Below are positions 23,751 through 32,563 of a stretch of 62,531 bases of DNA, one piece after another. This DNA comes from an uncultured Eubacteriales bacterium (GTDB lineage Bacteria; Bacillota; Clostridia; Oscillospirales; Oscillospiraceae). Position numbers and translations under genes: made by a program. The notes beneath the pieces were generated by a model that was not told where the DNA came from, made no database searches, and saw nothing but the letters and a program-made list of their open reading frames with translations. The stretch lies in NCBI GenBank assembly GCA_900315595.1, contig OMZQ01000016.1:1-62531 (forward strand). Reading direction: 5' to 3'. Position 1 is the stretch's first letter, and the number at the start of each line of letters is the position of its first letter.

Positions 23751-25533
23751 ATGAGTTTTTTTGACGTCTTAAATCTGATTGGTGGGCTGTGTCTGTTCCT
23801 GTTCGGAATGACGTTCATGGGACAGGCATTGGAACGGCGTGCCGGAAACGGACTGAAAGTGCTTCTTGGCCGATTGACAACAAACAGATTTGCGGGACTT
23901 GCCACGGGGCTGGGCGTGACGGCGGTAATCCAAAGCTCTTCAGCAACGACAGTTATGGTCGTCGGTTTTGTCAATTCAGGGCTAATGACGTTACGGCAGT
24001 CGATCAATGTTATCATGGGTGCGAACATCGGGACAACGGTAACTGCATGGATTTTAAGCCTTGCGGGGATAGACAGCAAGAATTTCTTTGTCAGTCTGCT
24101 GAAGCCGTCTTCGTTCACGCCTGTTCTTGCACTGATTGGCATTGTATTCTATATGTTGTCAAAAAACAGCAAGCGAAAAGACACCGGCATGATCCTGCTT
24201 GGGTTTGCAACGCTGATGTACGGAATGGAAGCAATGTCCGGTGCTGTTTCAGGTCTTCGGAACGTTCCCGAGTTTCAGCAGTTGTTCCTTGCGTTTACGA
24301 ACCCGCTTCTTGGCGTTCTTGCAGGAGCGATCCTTACCGCCATCATTCAGTCAAGCTCAGCATCCGTTGGTATTTTGCAGGCGCTTGCTTCTACAGGAGC
24401 GGTTACATACGGCGCTGCCGTTCCAATTATTATGGGGCAGAATATCGGAACTTGTGTTACGGCGTTGATTTCATCTGTAGGAACAAATAAAAATGCTAAG
24501 CGTGCGGCACTCGTGCACCTTAGCTTCAATGTAATAGGCGCTGCAGTATGGCTAACGGGGACCTCTAAAAACTCAAAATTTCGAGAAAAACATGGAAGAA
24601 AAACTTAGGATTTTCAAGGGTTTTTCGTAAGGACATTTTTGAAATCAGATAGTTTTTATGGGGATTGCAGTGTCTCACTCCGTATTCAATATTCTCTGTA
24701 CAATGCTGATGCTCCCGCTCAGTGGGGTACTTGAAAAGCTGGTTTGCAAGTTAATCCCGGATGCGAAGGAGCCGGAGAAAGCAAAAGAACTGGACGAAAG
24801 ACTGCTTGGAAGTCCTGCTCTTGCTCTGAATCAGTGCAAGCAGGTTCTTGACCGGATGGCTGTTTCTGCCATTGAAGCCCTAAAGGGTGGTATAGGGAGT
24901 GTTTTGAAATACGATAATGGGATTGCAAAACAAATAAGGGCATTCGAAGATGAAACAGATCATTATGAGGATGTTCTTGGAACATACCTTGTAAAGCTTA
25001 CGTCACGTCAAATTGGTGAAGAAGACAGCATAAAGGCAACTGAGTACATGAAGCTGATCGGCGATTATGAGCGCATTGCAGATCATGCCGTCAATCTGCT
25101 GGAATCTGCGGAGGAAATGCAGCAGAAGAAAATTGCCTTTTCCGAGAGTGCATCAAGAGAGTATCAGACCATAAGCTCTGCTGTTATGGAAATTCTCAAT
25201 TTATCCTATCAGGCATTTTCAAATGCAGATTTCACGGCCGCAAGGAAAACGGAGCCTCTTGAACAGGTGATTGACGCATTGAAGGAGGAACTGCGTACCC
25301 GCCATATCCTTCGATTGCAAAAAGGCGACTGTTCGGTTGACGCAGGATTTATCTGGTCAGACTTACTCACGAATCTGGAACGTGTTTCGGATCATTGTTC
25401 CAATATTTCCGGATGTGTACTGGACACCGTGGGACATACGATGAACGCCCATGAAAATCTGAGAATTTTCAGACAGACAGACGGGGATTTTAAACAGCTG
25501 TATCAATTGTTTTCGAAAAAATATGAACTCTGA
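23751..25533 (+). pseudogene. Disrupted Na+/phosphate cotransporter with PhoU-like domain
   Basis: Two open parts form one NptA/Na-Pi cotransporter of the PF02690 family with a C-terminal PhoU domain. Part 1 (23751-24608, true homology to about 24557) has the QSSSATT and QSSSASVG repeats and GANIGTTVTA/GQNIGTCVTA. Part 2 (homology from 24661, open to 25533) resumes at GIAVSHSVFN and runs into PhoU-like helices. A 103-bp AT-rich stretch (24558-24660) with stops and a frame change replaces one membrane segment. No single protein can be made unless this is a sequencing error. Confidence 0.8.
24558..24660 (+). other. AT-rich insertion/replacement that breaks the transporter
   Basis: This stretch has no transporter similarity, carries in-frame stops and lacks the transmembrane residues expected. 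Its ends hold an imperfect inverted repeat (CTAAAAACT near the left, AGTTTTTAT at the right) and GGGG flanks both sides. A small mobile scar is possible. Confidence 0.5.
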
Positions 25534-25581
25534 TCCTTACATTCACCAAATTGTTTAATCTAATCCAGTAGGCATTTTGAC

Positions 25582-25609
25582 TTGACAATCGCACTGTTCT
25601 TGCTATCAT
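25582..25609 (+). promoter_or_regulatory. Promoter of the orphan RNA candidate
   Basis: A perfect TTGACA (25582-25587), a 16-bp spacer and TATCAT (25604-25609). No open frame starts downstream. Confidence 0.75.
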
Positions 25610-25615
25610 AACCCA

Positions 25616-25876
25616 GGCTCCCCTCTGGGAGCACACAACTGAATATCCGAGAAGCACAGATTTTGCGTGGCTCATGCCACGGGCTGCGGTGCGCCTGAGC
25701 TGCCGCTAATGCTTCGGCTGCTACCAAACGCCGACGCCGCCAACCTGTTTTCAGCCTGTTGACAGGACGGCGCACAAACAGGCTTCGACTTTGTCACAAA
25801 GCCGATTTACATGACTTCTTGCTTTGAAAGGGTATCTCTATCCTTTCGGCAAGGTGCTGTGTAAATCGGCTTTTTC
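25616..25876 (+). ncRNA. Candidate structured RNA of unknown family, about 260 nt
   Basis: The stretch between a broken transporter and a tRNA has no gene. It starts just after a strong promoter and ends at a U-rich terminator. Visible stems are GCTCCC-CTCT-GGGAGC (25617-25632), a CGCCG...CCTGT/ACAGG.CGGCG stem around 25730-25780, and a nested stem GAAAGG.../...CCTTTC inside CTTGC/GCAAG near 25816-25855. It has no tag peptide or CCA and no SRP or RNase P hallmarks that I can see. Independent transcription is inferred, not proven. Confidence 0.6.
25801..25875 (+). terminator. Terminator with elaborate stem ending the RNA
   Basis: GCCGATTTACA (25801-25811) pairs with TGTAAATCGGC (25860-25870), enclosing the nested hairpins and followed by TTTTTC. 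Confidence 0.8.
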
Positions 25877-25964
25877 TATTTGTACGAAAAAGCGAATGAG
25901 GACTGCCTCAATAGACAACTGAATGACCGTCCGAACAGGATATGACCGTGCCACGACTCCCCTC

Positions 25965-26075
25965 CGAAAAATGGGGTCCCCGCAAAATCGAAGATTTTGC
26001 GGGGAGAGGAGGCGCCCAGAAGCCCAGACGCAGAAAACCCGACCGCGGAAAGCGATCGGGTTTTCTGAGCCGTGC
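25965..26075 (-). repeat. Two-hairpin tRNA-associated repeat, copy B
   Basis: Read on the minus strand it begins GCACGGCTCAG and GAAAACCCGA as in copy A (641-750), with hairpin 1 closed by TCGGGTTTTC and hairpin 2 at 25978-26104 region (arms 25978-25989 and 25993-26004). The hairpin 2 distal stem (AAAATC/GATTTT) differs from copy A but still pairs. It starts 17 nt after the CCA end of tRNA-Leu, and similarity to copy A begins right at that CCA. Confidence 0.75.
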
Positions 26076-26091
26076 GCAAGGTGCGCCGACG

Positions 26092-26178
26092 TGGTGCCGG
26101 TAGCCGGAGTCGAACCGGCACGCCATCGCTGGCGGCGGATTTTGAGTCCGCTACGTCTACCAATTCCATCATACCGGC
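26092..26178 (-). tRNA. tRNA-Leu (anticodon CAA)
   Basis: An 87-nt class II tRNA on the minus strand. Acceptor GCCGGTA pairs with TACCGGC, with discriminator A and encoded CCA. Anticodon stem GCGGA/TCCGC has loop CTCAAAA, so the anticodon is CAA. A long variable arm follows, and the T arm contains TTCGACTC. Confidence 0.95.
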
Positions 26179-26269
26179 AGATATGTTTGCCGTGCCGCGT
26201 TGGCACGGACGGATCGGGGCGGAACGGGATCGTCTCCCGCAGCATGGGGGGTGCACACCGATTGGTGGT

Positions 26270-26298
26270 ATTATAGTACATTCCGGGCAGAATAGCAA
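26270..26298 (-). promoter_or_regulatory. Promoter of tRNA-Leu
   Basis: TTGCTA (complement of 26293-26298) and TATAAT (complement of 26270-26275) with 17-bp spacing. The leader is about 85 nt. Nothing else is seen between the tRNA and the next gene at 26428. Confidence 0.7.
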
Positions 26299-26427
26299 GC
26301 AAAATATTTTCGCAGCGCGAAAAAAACGGCGGTACGGGCTTGATTCTGGGTCCGTCACACATTATAATAATCATCAGAAGCCTGCCCGCAGGGCGGAGTC
26401 ATTGCGTGGATGGGAGGAGATTCCAAC

Positions 26428-27726
26428 ATGAAACGGTTCCTTGGCGCGGTACTCGTACTGCTCACGCTCGTCTCTATTATGGCCATGCCGGTCGCCGCTG
26501 CCGACGCGGCGTTTACGGACGTTCCGAAAAACGCCTGGTATCGAACGGCGGTTCTGTGGGCAAGGAACAAACAAATCGTAAAGGGGACCTCCGCCACGAC
26601 GTTCAGCCCGAACCGGGCCTGCACCCGTGCGCAGGTGGTCACCTTCCTCTGGCGCGCCAAGGGCTGTCCGGCGCCAAAGACGGCCTGTGCGTTCGGGGAC
26701 GTTCCGACAGACGCGTGGTACGCCCGGGCAGTCGGCTGGGCCGTGGAGCAGGGGATCACCAACGGCACGAGCAAGACCTGTTTTTCGCCGGACCGGATCG
26801 TTACCCGCGCGGAAATGGTCACCTTCCTCTGGCGGGCAAGCGGAAAACCCGCTTCTTCCTACCGGCCAGGCTTCCGGGACGTGGAGGCGGAGAGCTATTA
26901 CGATACCGCAGTCTGCTGGGGCGCGGAGAACCGCATCGTCATGGGCAGCGGCAAGCAGAAATTCGAGCCGAACAAGACCTGCACCCGCGCGGAGGCCGTG
27001 ACCTTTCTCTTCCGCACCTTCTTCAGCTACCCGACCATGACAGCGCTGAAATCCAACGTTCAGGCGCAGCTGGCAGGGAAGGAGGGAACCTGGTCGGTTT
27101 ACCTCTACCAGCCGGATACGGAAATCCTGATCAGCCTGAATCCGAAAAAAATTGAGGCGGCCAGCCTCATCAAGCTTTTCGTCGCCGGCGCGTATGAGCA
27201 GGCGGTCGCAAACGGGACCGCCAGTGCGAACGACCGCAACCTGATGGATCTCATGCTCAGCCAAAGCAGCAACTACTGCTGCGACTATCTGATCGATCGG
27301 ATCGGCCTGAACGCGATCAACCAATTTGCCAAAAACGGCGGCTTTGCCGACACCGTGATCCGCCGCAAGATGAACTCGGGCAGCGGCACCAACTACACCT
27401 CCTGCCGGGACTGCTGCACGGCGCTGCAGCAAATCACAGAAGGAACTTATGTAAACCAAACAGCCTCCGCCCGGATCCTGAACGCCCTGCTTGCGCAGCA
27501 GCGGCGCGACAAGATCCCCGCCGGAGTCCCCGGTGGGGTTTCGGTTGCGAACAAAACCGGCGAGCTGCGCTATGCCCAGCATGACGCTGCGGCCGTGTTT
27601 GCTCCCTGCGGGACCTATTATCTCTGTGTCATGTCCACGGACCTCACCAATATCAACGCAGCGAAGGCTCTGATCGTTTCCATTTCCCGCACGGTCTATG
27701 AGGCGATCGGCCCGCTGCCGTACTGA
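26428..27726 (+). CDS. SLH-domain protein with class A beta-lactamase-like domain
   Basis: A 432-residue exported protein. A signal peptide (about 1-24, ending VAAA) is followed by three SLH repeats (about 27-200), each with TDVP/GDVP..WY, GTS..TFSP and CTRAQ/VTRAE. The C-terminal domain (about 205-430) has beta-lactamase-type motifs: SLIK (SxxK), SSN in place of SDN, and KTG. It would hang from secondary wall polymers and act as a serine hydrolase; antibiotic hydrolysis is not certain, since the SDN loop is altered. The start is set by GGGAGGAG. A sister SLH gene follows 22 nt downstream. Confidence 0.82.
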   Translation: MKRFLGAVLVLLTLVSIMAMPVAAADAAFTDVPKNAWYRTAVLWARNKQIVKGTSATTFSPNRACTRAQVVTFLWRAKGCPAPKTACAFGDVPTDAWYARAVGWAVEQGITNGTSKTCFSPDRIVTRAEMVTFLWRASGKPASSYRPGFRDVEAESYYDTAVCWGAENRIVMGSGKQKFEPNKTCTRAEAVTFLFRTFFSYPTMTALKSNVQAQLAGKEGTWSVYLYQPDTEILISLNPKKIEAASLIKLFVAGAYEQAVANGTASANDRNLMDLMLSQSSNYCCDYLIDRIGLNAINQFAKNGGFADTVIRRKMNSGSGTNYTSCRDCCTALQQITEGTYVNQTASARILNALLAQQRRDKIPAGVPGGVSVANKTGELRYAQHDAAAVFAPCGTYYLCVMSTDLTNINAAKALIVSISRTVYEAIGPLPY

Positions 27727-27748
27727 GCGGGAAAGGGAGAGAAGCCAG

Positions 27749-29014
27749 ATGAAACAATACCGTGTTCGACTGCTTGCCGCCGTGCTGGTCCTCGTGCTGC
27801 TGGCCGCCCTCTGCCCGCCTCGATCCGCTGAGGCTGCGGCCTTCAAGGACGTTCCTGCCGACGCCTGGTATGCAAAGGCCGTCGACTGGGCGATCGAGCG
27901 GGGGATCATCCGCGGCCTCAGCGCCGGGACCTTCGGCCCCCGGCGCACCTGCACCCGGGCGCGAATCGTGACCTTCCTCTATCGGCTGGACGGGCAGCAT
28001 CCTGCCGGGAATCCGACCGACTTCTCGGACGTCCCGGCCGATGCCTGGTATGCGGACGCAGTCGGCTGGGCCGAGTCCGCCGGGATCGTCTCCGGGGTCG
28101 GAAAGGGGCGATTTGCGCCGAACGCTCCCTGCACCCGGGGCCAGGTCGCGGCGATGCTCTGGCGCTGTGCCGGTCAGCCGCAGTCGGGGGGAACGAATCC
28201 CTTCCGCGACGTCCGCTCCACGGACTACTATTATCAGGCGGTGCTCTGGGCCGTGCAAAAAGGGATCACCACGGGGACCGACGCTGCGCATTTCAGCCCC
28301 AACCGGCCCTGCACCCGGGCCCAGATCGTGACCTTCCTCTACCGGATGAACGGCGGCAGGATCGACGAACCCACGGAGCCGGAGCCCGGTCCTCTCGTTG
28401 TGATCGACCCGGGCCACCAGCTCCACGCGAACCCCGACAAGGAGCCGAACGGCCCGGGCTCGTCGGTCATGAAGGCAAAGGTCTCCGGCGGCACCTACGG
28501 TCCGGCCAGCAGAGTCCACGAATACCAGCTCAATCTGACCGTCGGCCTGATGCTCCGAACGGAGCTCGAGCGGCGGGGATACCGGGTCATCATGACCCGG
28601 ACGACCCATGACGTGGACCTGTCCAACGTCGATCGCGCGAAGATCGGCAACAACGTCCATGCAGACGCCGTCGTCCGCATCCATGCCAACGGTTCGACCG
28701 ACGCCTCCGTCCACGGGGCCTATACCATCAACATGACCAAAAACAACCCATGGAACGCGAATCTTTATACCAAAAGCCGCGCCCTGTCCGAGGCGGTCCT
28801 GAACGCCTTCTGCGCGAGGACCGGGGCCAGGAAGCGCAGCATCTGGGATACCGATACCATGACCGGGATCAACTGGAGCACGGTGCCCGTGACGATCATT
28901 GAGATGGGCTATATGTCCAACCGGGCCGAGGACCTGGCCATGGCCACCGCCGCCTATCAGCAGAAGATGGTCCTCGGCATCGCAGACGGGATCGACGACT
29001 ATTTCGGCCGGTAG
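27749..29014 (+). CDS. SLH-domain N-acetylmuramoyl-L-alanine amidase
   Basis: A 421-residue exported cell-wall hydrolase. After a signal peptide (about 1-27) come three SLH repeats (about 30-205) and an Amidase_3 domain (about 212-421). Zinc ligands are in IDPGHQ, HEYQLN and IHANGS, and the catalytic Glu is in EMGYMSN. It should cut the bond between muramic acid and L-Ala while attached to the wall. Start ATG at 27749 has AAAGGGAGAG upstream. The pair with the preceding SLH protein suggests a two-gene operon. It is convergent with the ABC exporter. Confidence 0.92.
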   Translation: MKQYRVRLLAAVLVLVLLAALCPPRSAEAAAFKDVPADAWYAKAVDWAIERGIIRGLSAGTFGPRRTCTRARIVTFLYRLDGQHPAGNPTDFSDVPADAWYADAVGWAESAGIVSGVGKGRFAPNAPCTRGQVAAMLWRCAGQPQSGGTNPFRDVRSTDYYYQAVLWAVQKGITTGTDAAHFSPNRPCTRAQIVTFLYRMNGGRIDEPTEPEPGPLVVIDPGHQLHANPDKEPNGPGSSVMKAKVSGGTYGPASRVHEYQLNLTVGLMLRTELERRGYRVIMTRTTHDVDLSNVDRAKIGNNVHADAVVRIHANGSTDASVHGAYTINMTKNNPWNANLYTKSRALSEAVLNAFCARTGARKRSIWDTDTMTGINWSTVPVTIIEMGYMSNRAEDLAMATAAYQQKMVLGIADGIDDYFGR

Positions 29015-29026
29015 CAGAGCGCAGGC

Positions 29027-30871
29027 TCAGGCCTTGTGCTCGTGCTTCTCCTCCATTTCCAGGATCGTCCGGAACTGGGTTTCGTAGAGCTGGCGGTAGA
29101 CGCCGTCCCGGGCCAGCAGCTCCTCGTGACTGCCCTGCTCGGCGATCACGCCGTTCTGGACCACCAGGATCCGGTCCGCCTTCAGGATCGTGGACAGGCG
29201 GTGCGCGATGACGATGCTGGTCCGTCCTGCCATGAGCTGCTCCAGGGCGTCCTGGATCGCGTGCTCCGAAATGGAATCCAGGGCGGAGGTCGCCTCGTCC
29301 AGAATCAGAATCCGCGGGTCCTTCAGGATGACCCGGGCGATTGAGAGGCGCTGCTTCTCGCCGCCGGAGAGCTTCAGGCCGCGGTTGCCGACCACGGTAT
29401 CGTAGCCGTCGGGCTGGGCGCGGATGTATTCGTCGATGCTGGCGATTTTACAGGCCTGCTCCAGCTCCTCCTGGGTCGCATCTGCTTTGGCGTAGAGCAG
29501 GTTTTCCCGGATGGTTCCGTTGAAGAGATAGGTCTCCTGTGTGACCACGCCGACGTTTTCCCGCAGGTATTGCAGATCCATATCCCGAACGTCCACGCCG
29601 CCCAGACGGACCGCGCCGCCCGTGACGTCATAGAGCCGGGGGATCAGGTTCACCACCGTGGACTTGCCGGAGCCGGAGGGGCCGACGATGGCGTACATCT
29701 TTCCGGGAGGCACCGTGAAGCTGACGTCGGTCAGCAGGGGCTTGGCCGGATCGTAGGAGAAGACCGCGTGATCGTAGCGGATCTCAGCGTCCTTCAGATC
29801 GGGCTTCAAGCCGTTCTCCGGGCTCACGATGGGGTTTTTCATATCAAAGTAGTCGAAGATCCGGGTGAACAGGGCAAGTGACCGCGTGAAATCCACCTGT
29901 ATGTTCAGCAGGGATTGGACCGGGCGGTAGAGCCGGTTGATCAGGGCGACCGTGGCTGTGATCGTACCGACGGTCAGCGCCGGGTCGCCGCGGGAGATGA
30001 TGAGCCATCCGCCGGCAAAGTAGATCAGCAGCGGGCCGAGCTGGGTGAACATGCCCATCACCACGCCGAACCACTTGCCGCTGCGGGACTCCTTGAGGTT
30101 CAGCTTCGTGACCTCCTGATTGACCGTGCGGAAGCGCTCGTATTCCTGCTTCTCGCGGGTGAAGAGCTTGACCAGCAGCGAGCCGCTGACGGACAGGGTC
30201 TCGTTCACGAGCTGGTTCATCTCGTCGTGCTTGGCCTGGCTCGCGCTGGCGAGCTTCCAGCGGGTCCGGCCGACGCTGCGGGTGGGCAGGATCAGAAGCG
30301 GGATCACGACCAGACCCACCAGGGCGAGCTGCCAGCTCATCGTGAACAGGGCGACCAGGGTCGTGACGACCGTTGCCACGTTGCTCACGATCTGCGACAG
30401 GGTCCCCGAGATGACCGAGCTCACGCCGCTGATGTCGGTGTTCATGCGGGTGATGATGTCGCCCTGCCGCTCGGTGGTGAAGAAGGCGTGGGGCATGTGC
30501 TGGAGATGATCGTACATCTGGTTGCGCATGTCCAAGATGATGCGCTGGGAGATCCAGGCGTTGATATAGCTCTCCAGCACGCCGATGACCTGCGAGACTG
30601 TCAGGGTCACAAAGGCCATCAGCAGAAGCTGGATCAGCAGCTTCATGTTCTTTCCGACGAGCGCCTCGTCCACGATGCGTCCGGTGATGATCGAGGGCAG
30701 CAGGCCGACGGAGGCCGAGAGCAGGATCGCCACGAATACAAAAAGAAATTGCAGCCAATAGGGCTTGAGATAGGATAAGATCCGGAGCAGAAGACCTTTC
30801 GTGACCTTCGGCATATGCTGTTTTTCTTCGTCGGTCAGAAAGCCGCGCGGGGGCCGTCCGGCGCCTGGCAT
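29027..30871 (-). CDS. ABC exporter (MsbA/MDR-type, fused permease-ATPase)
   Basis: A 614-residue half-transporter. Six membrane helices span about 35-335, followed by the ATPase domain: Walker A GPSGSGKST near 400, Q-loop GVVTQE, signature LSGGEKQR, Walker B ILILDEAT and the H-loop IAHRLST. It should work as a homodimer or with a partner; no second half lies next to it. Substrate unknown. The ATG at 30871 is chosen; a GTG three codons earlier is possible as AAAGGTG overlaps it. Confidence 0.9.
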   Translation of the reverse strand: MPGAGRPPRGFLTDEEKQHMPKVTKGLLLRILSYLKPYWLQFLFVFVAILLSASVGLLPSIITGRIVDEALVGKNMKLLIQLLLMAFVTLTVSQVIGVLESYINAWISQRIILDMRNQMYDHLQHMPHAFFTTERQGDIITRMNTDISGVSSVISGTLSQIVSNVATVVTTLVALFTMSWQLALVGLVVIPLLILPTRSVGRTRWKLASASQAKHDEMNQLVNETLSVSGSLLVKLFTREKQEYERFRTVNQEVTKLNLKESRSGKWFGVVMGMFTQLGPLLIYFAGGWLIISRGDPALTVGTITATVALINRLYRPVQSLLNIQVDFTRSLALFTRIFDYFDMKNPIVSPENGLKPDLKDAEIRYDHAVFSYDPAKPLLTDVSFTVPPGKMYAIVGPSGSGKSTVVNLIPRLYDVTGGAVRLGGVDVRDMDLQYLRENVGVVTQETYLFNGTIRENLLYAKADATQEELEQACKIASIDEYIRAQPDGYDTVVGNRGLKLSGGEKQRLSIARVILKDPRILILDEATSALDSISEHAIQDALEQLMAGRTSIVIAHRLSTILKADRILVVQNGVIAEQGSHEELLARDGVYRQLYETQFRTILEMEEKHEHKA

Positions 30872-31025
30872 AAGCGTCACACCTTTCTGTGATCATCCGT
30901 TATTTCGTTCAAAGGACAGGATCAGACAGCTCTATCATAGCAGGTTTTTTCCTGCTTGTAAACGAATTTTCAAACCTTTTTTGGAAAAATATCCATTATC
31001 GCGCCGCGGACGGGAGGAATGGCGA

Positions 31026-31481
31026 ATGCGCGAATCGAATCGGGCCGGACGCCTTCTGCGGGTCCTTCTGCCCGCGCTGACCCTGCTCTGGCTTGCGTTC
31101 ATTCTGGGCAGATCTCTCCGTCCTGCGCCGGAATCCAGTCTGGAGAGCGGCTGGTTCGTGCGGCTGTTCCGCCGCGTGATCCCCTCGATCACGGATCACG
31201 CCGTCCGCAAGCTGGCCCACCTGACGGAGTTTGCCGTTCTGGGTCTGCTGCTCCGGGCGGATTTCAGCGTATTCGGTCACAAGGCTCTGGTCCTGCCGAT
31301 CCTCTGCGGCCTGCTCGCGGCTGTGCTGGACGAGGGGATCCAGCGCTTCGTACCCGGCCGAAGCGGAGAGCTCCGAGACGTCCTGATCGACGGCTGCGGG
31401 GTCGTGCTGGGCTGTCTGGCCGCCGTGCTGTTCAGCTTCCTGCGCGACAAACGGAAACGGAAGAAGGGAAAAACGCAATGA
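31026..31481 (+). CDS. VanZ-like membrane protein (second copy)
   Basis: A 151-residue protein with about four predicted helices. It shows the VanZ pattern VRKLAHLTEFAVLGLLL, AAVLDEGIQRFVPGRSGELRDVLIDGCG. It has a very basic tail (RDKRKRKKGK). It shares only the family pattern with the VanZ gene at 14442. GGGAGGA lies ahead of the ATG. The last base pairs overlap the radC-like start by 4 nt. Confidence 0.82.
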   Translation: MRESNRAGRLLRVLLPALTLLWLAFILGRSLRPAPESSLESGWFVRLFRRVIPSITDHAVRKLAHLTEFAVLGLLLRADFSVFGHKALVLPILCGLLAAVLDEGIQRFVPGRSGELRDVLIDGCGVVLGCLAAVLFSFLRDKRKRKKGKTQ

Positions 31482-32194
31482 CCGAGCAAAAGACGCAAGC
31501 GCAGTCCGGGAATCTCCATGCCGGACACCGAAGCCGGATGCAGGCGCGGTTTTTGAAAAACGGCATGGACGGCTTTTCCGACGTAGAGGTCCTGGAATAC
31601 CTCCTCGGCTACGCCCTCCCGCGCATCAATACGAATGAGCTGGGCCACCGGCTGCTCGATACCTTCGGCAGTCTGGACCGGGTCTTCGCGGCTCCGGTCG
31701 AGCAGCTCGTCACGGTTCCCGGCGTCGGTCAGCGGACGGCGTGCCTGCTCCGGTTCGTCGGAACGCTCTGGAACCGGGTGGAGCAGTCGCGTCTGGCGGG
31801 CGAGCGGTATTTCCGCACGACTCCGGCCATCGGCAGGTTTCTGGTCGCCAGCATCGGGGATTACCGGGAGGAGCGGGCCTTTCTGATGTGCCTGGACAAC
31901 ACGTGCCGGCTTCTGGACTTCCGCGAGCTGGCCCGCGGCGCGGTGAGCACCGTGAATCTGCCGTACCGGAGGGTCGTTGAGATCGCCCTTCTGAACAACG
32001 CCTCCATGGTCGTCCTGGCCCATAATCATCTCGGCGGCAACGCCCTTCCATCGCTGGAGGACGTCCGCTACACGCAGGGTCTGAACCACGCGCTTGAGCT
32101 GATCCAGGTCAGACTGGTCGATCACATCGTGGTCTCCGGACGGACCTACGTCTCCATGAAAGCCAGCGGCATGATCAACAGCATACAGGATTGA
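31478..32194 (+). CDS. radC: RadC-like JAB/MPN domain protein
   Basis: A 238-residue protein with helix-hairpin-helix-like segment (about 35-90, VPGVGQRTA) and a C-terminal MPN domain. The JAMM metal site HNH...S..D is complete in AHNHLGGNALPSLED, though the usual PSG is changed to LGG. RadC relatives are tied to DNA repair in older work but their role is unsettled; a JAB protease-like activity is possible. The start overlaps VanZ. A very strong GC stem follows. Confidence 0.85.
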   Translation: MTEQKTQAQSGNLHAGHRSRMQARFLKNGMDGFSDVEVLEYLLGYALPRINTNELGHRLLDTFGSLDRVFAAPVEQLVTVPGVGQRTACLLRFVGTLWNRVEQSRLAGERYFRTTPAIGRFLVASIGDYREERAFLMCLDNTCRLLDFRELARGAVSTVNLPYRRVVEIALLNNASMVVLAHNHLGGNALPSLEDVRYTQGLNHALELIQVRLVDHIVVSGRTYVSMKASGMINSIQD

Positions 32195-32200
32195 GCGCAG

Positions 32201-32245
32201 GTCCGGGGCCGCGTCACGAAGCACGTGACGCGGCCCCGGACCTGC
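32201..32245. terminator. Long GC stem after the radC-like gene
   Basis: Arms of 20 bp (32201-32220, 32226-32245), loop AAGCA, follow the stop by six bases. No T run follows, so termination may be weak. Confidence 0.6.
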
Positions 32246-32308
32246 GGTCCGACAAAAGCCGCGCATTTTCCGCGCCTCCCGCATAAGATGGGCCGGGAGG
32301 GAGAAACC

Positions 32309-32563
32309 ATGCTTGACGTCTATTTGATCTACCGTTCCGTGACCCATGGGCAGGGGGCCGCCGCCGTCGTGCAGCGCGCCGGCCTGCGAAGCAGGCTCAT
32401 CCGAAGCCCTGCAAACCTCGCGCCGTCCGGCTGTGCCTACGCACTGACCCTGCGCCGCGCAGACGCAGGCGCGGCGCTCAGCGCTCTGCGCCGGGCGGGA
32501 AACGCCCCCGCGTCGGTCTGGCTTCGGACGGCCGACGGCCGCTACGGGAGGTGGGAGCCGTGA
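32309..32563 (+). CDS. DUF3343 protein (putative Se/S carrier-like)
   Basis: An 84-residue protein. The pattern of a short alpha-beta fold with a Cys in SGCAYAL matches the DUF3343 family, which is often next to selenium or sulfur-handling genes and class V aminotransferases. Here it directly precedes such a gene, overlapping it by 4 nt, and the ribosome binding site GGGAGGGAG is strong. Function is inferred from the neighbour. Confidence 0.7.
   Translation: MLDVYLIYRSVTHGQGAAAVVQRAGLRSRLIRSPANLAPSGCAYALTLRRADAGAALSALRRAGNAPASVWLRTADGRYGRWEP

Noticed and set aside
24558..24660. Complete insertion sequence
   Set aside because: Only 103 bp and no transposase frame.
25616..25876. tmRNA, 6S, SRP or RNase P RNA
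   Set aside because: None of their conserved blocks or end pairings could be seen.
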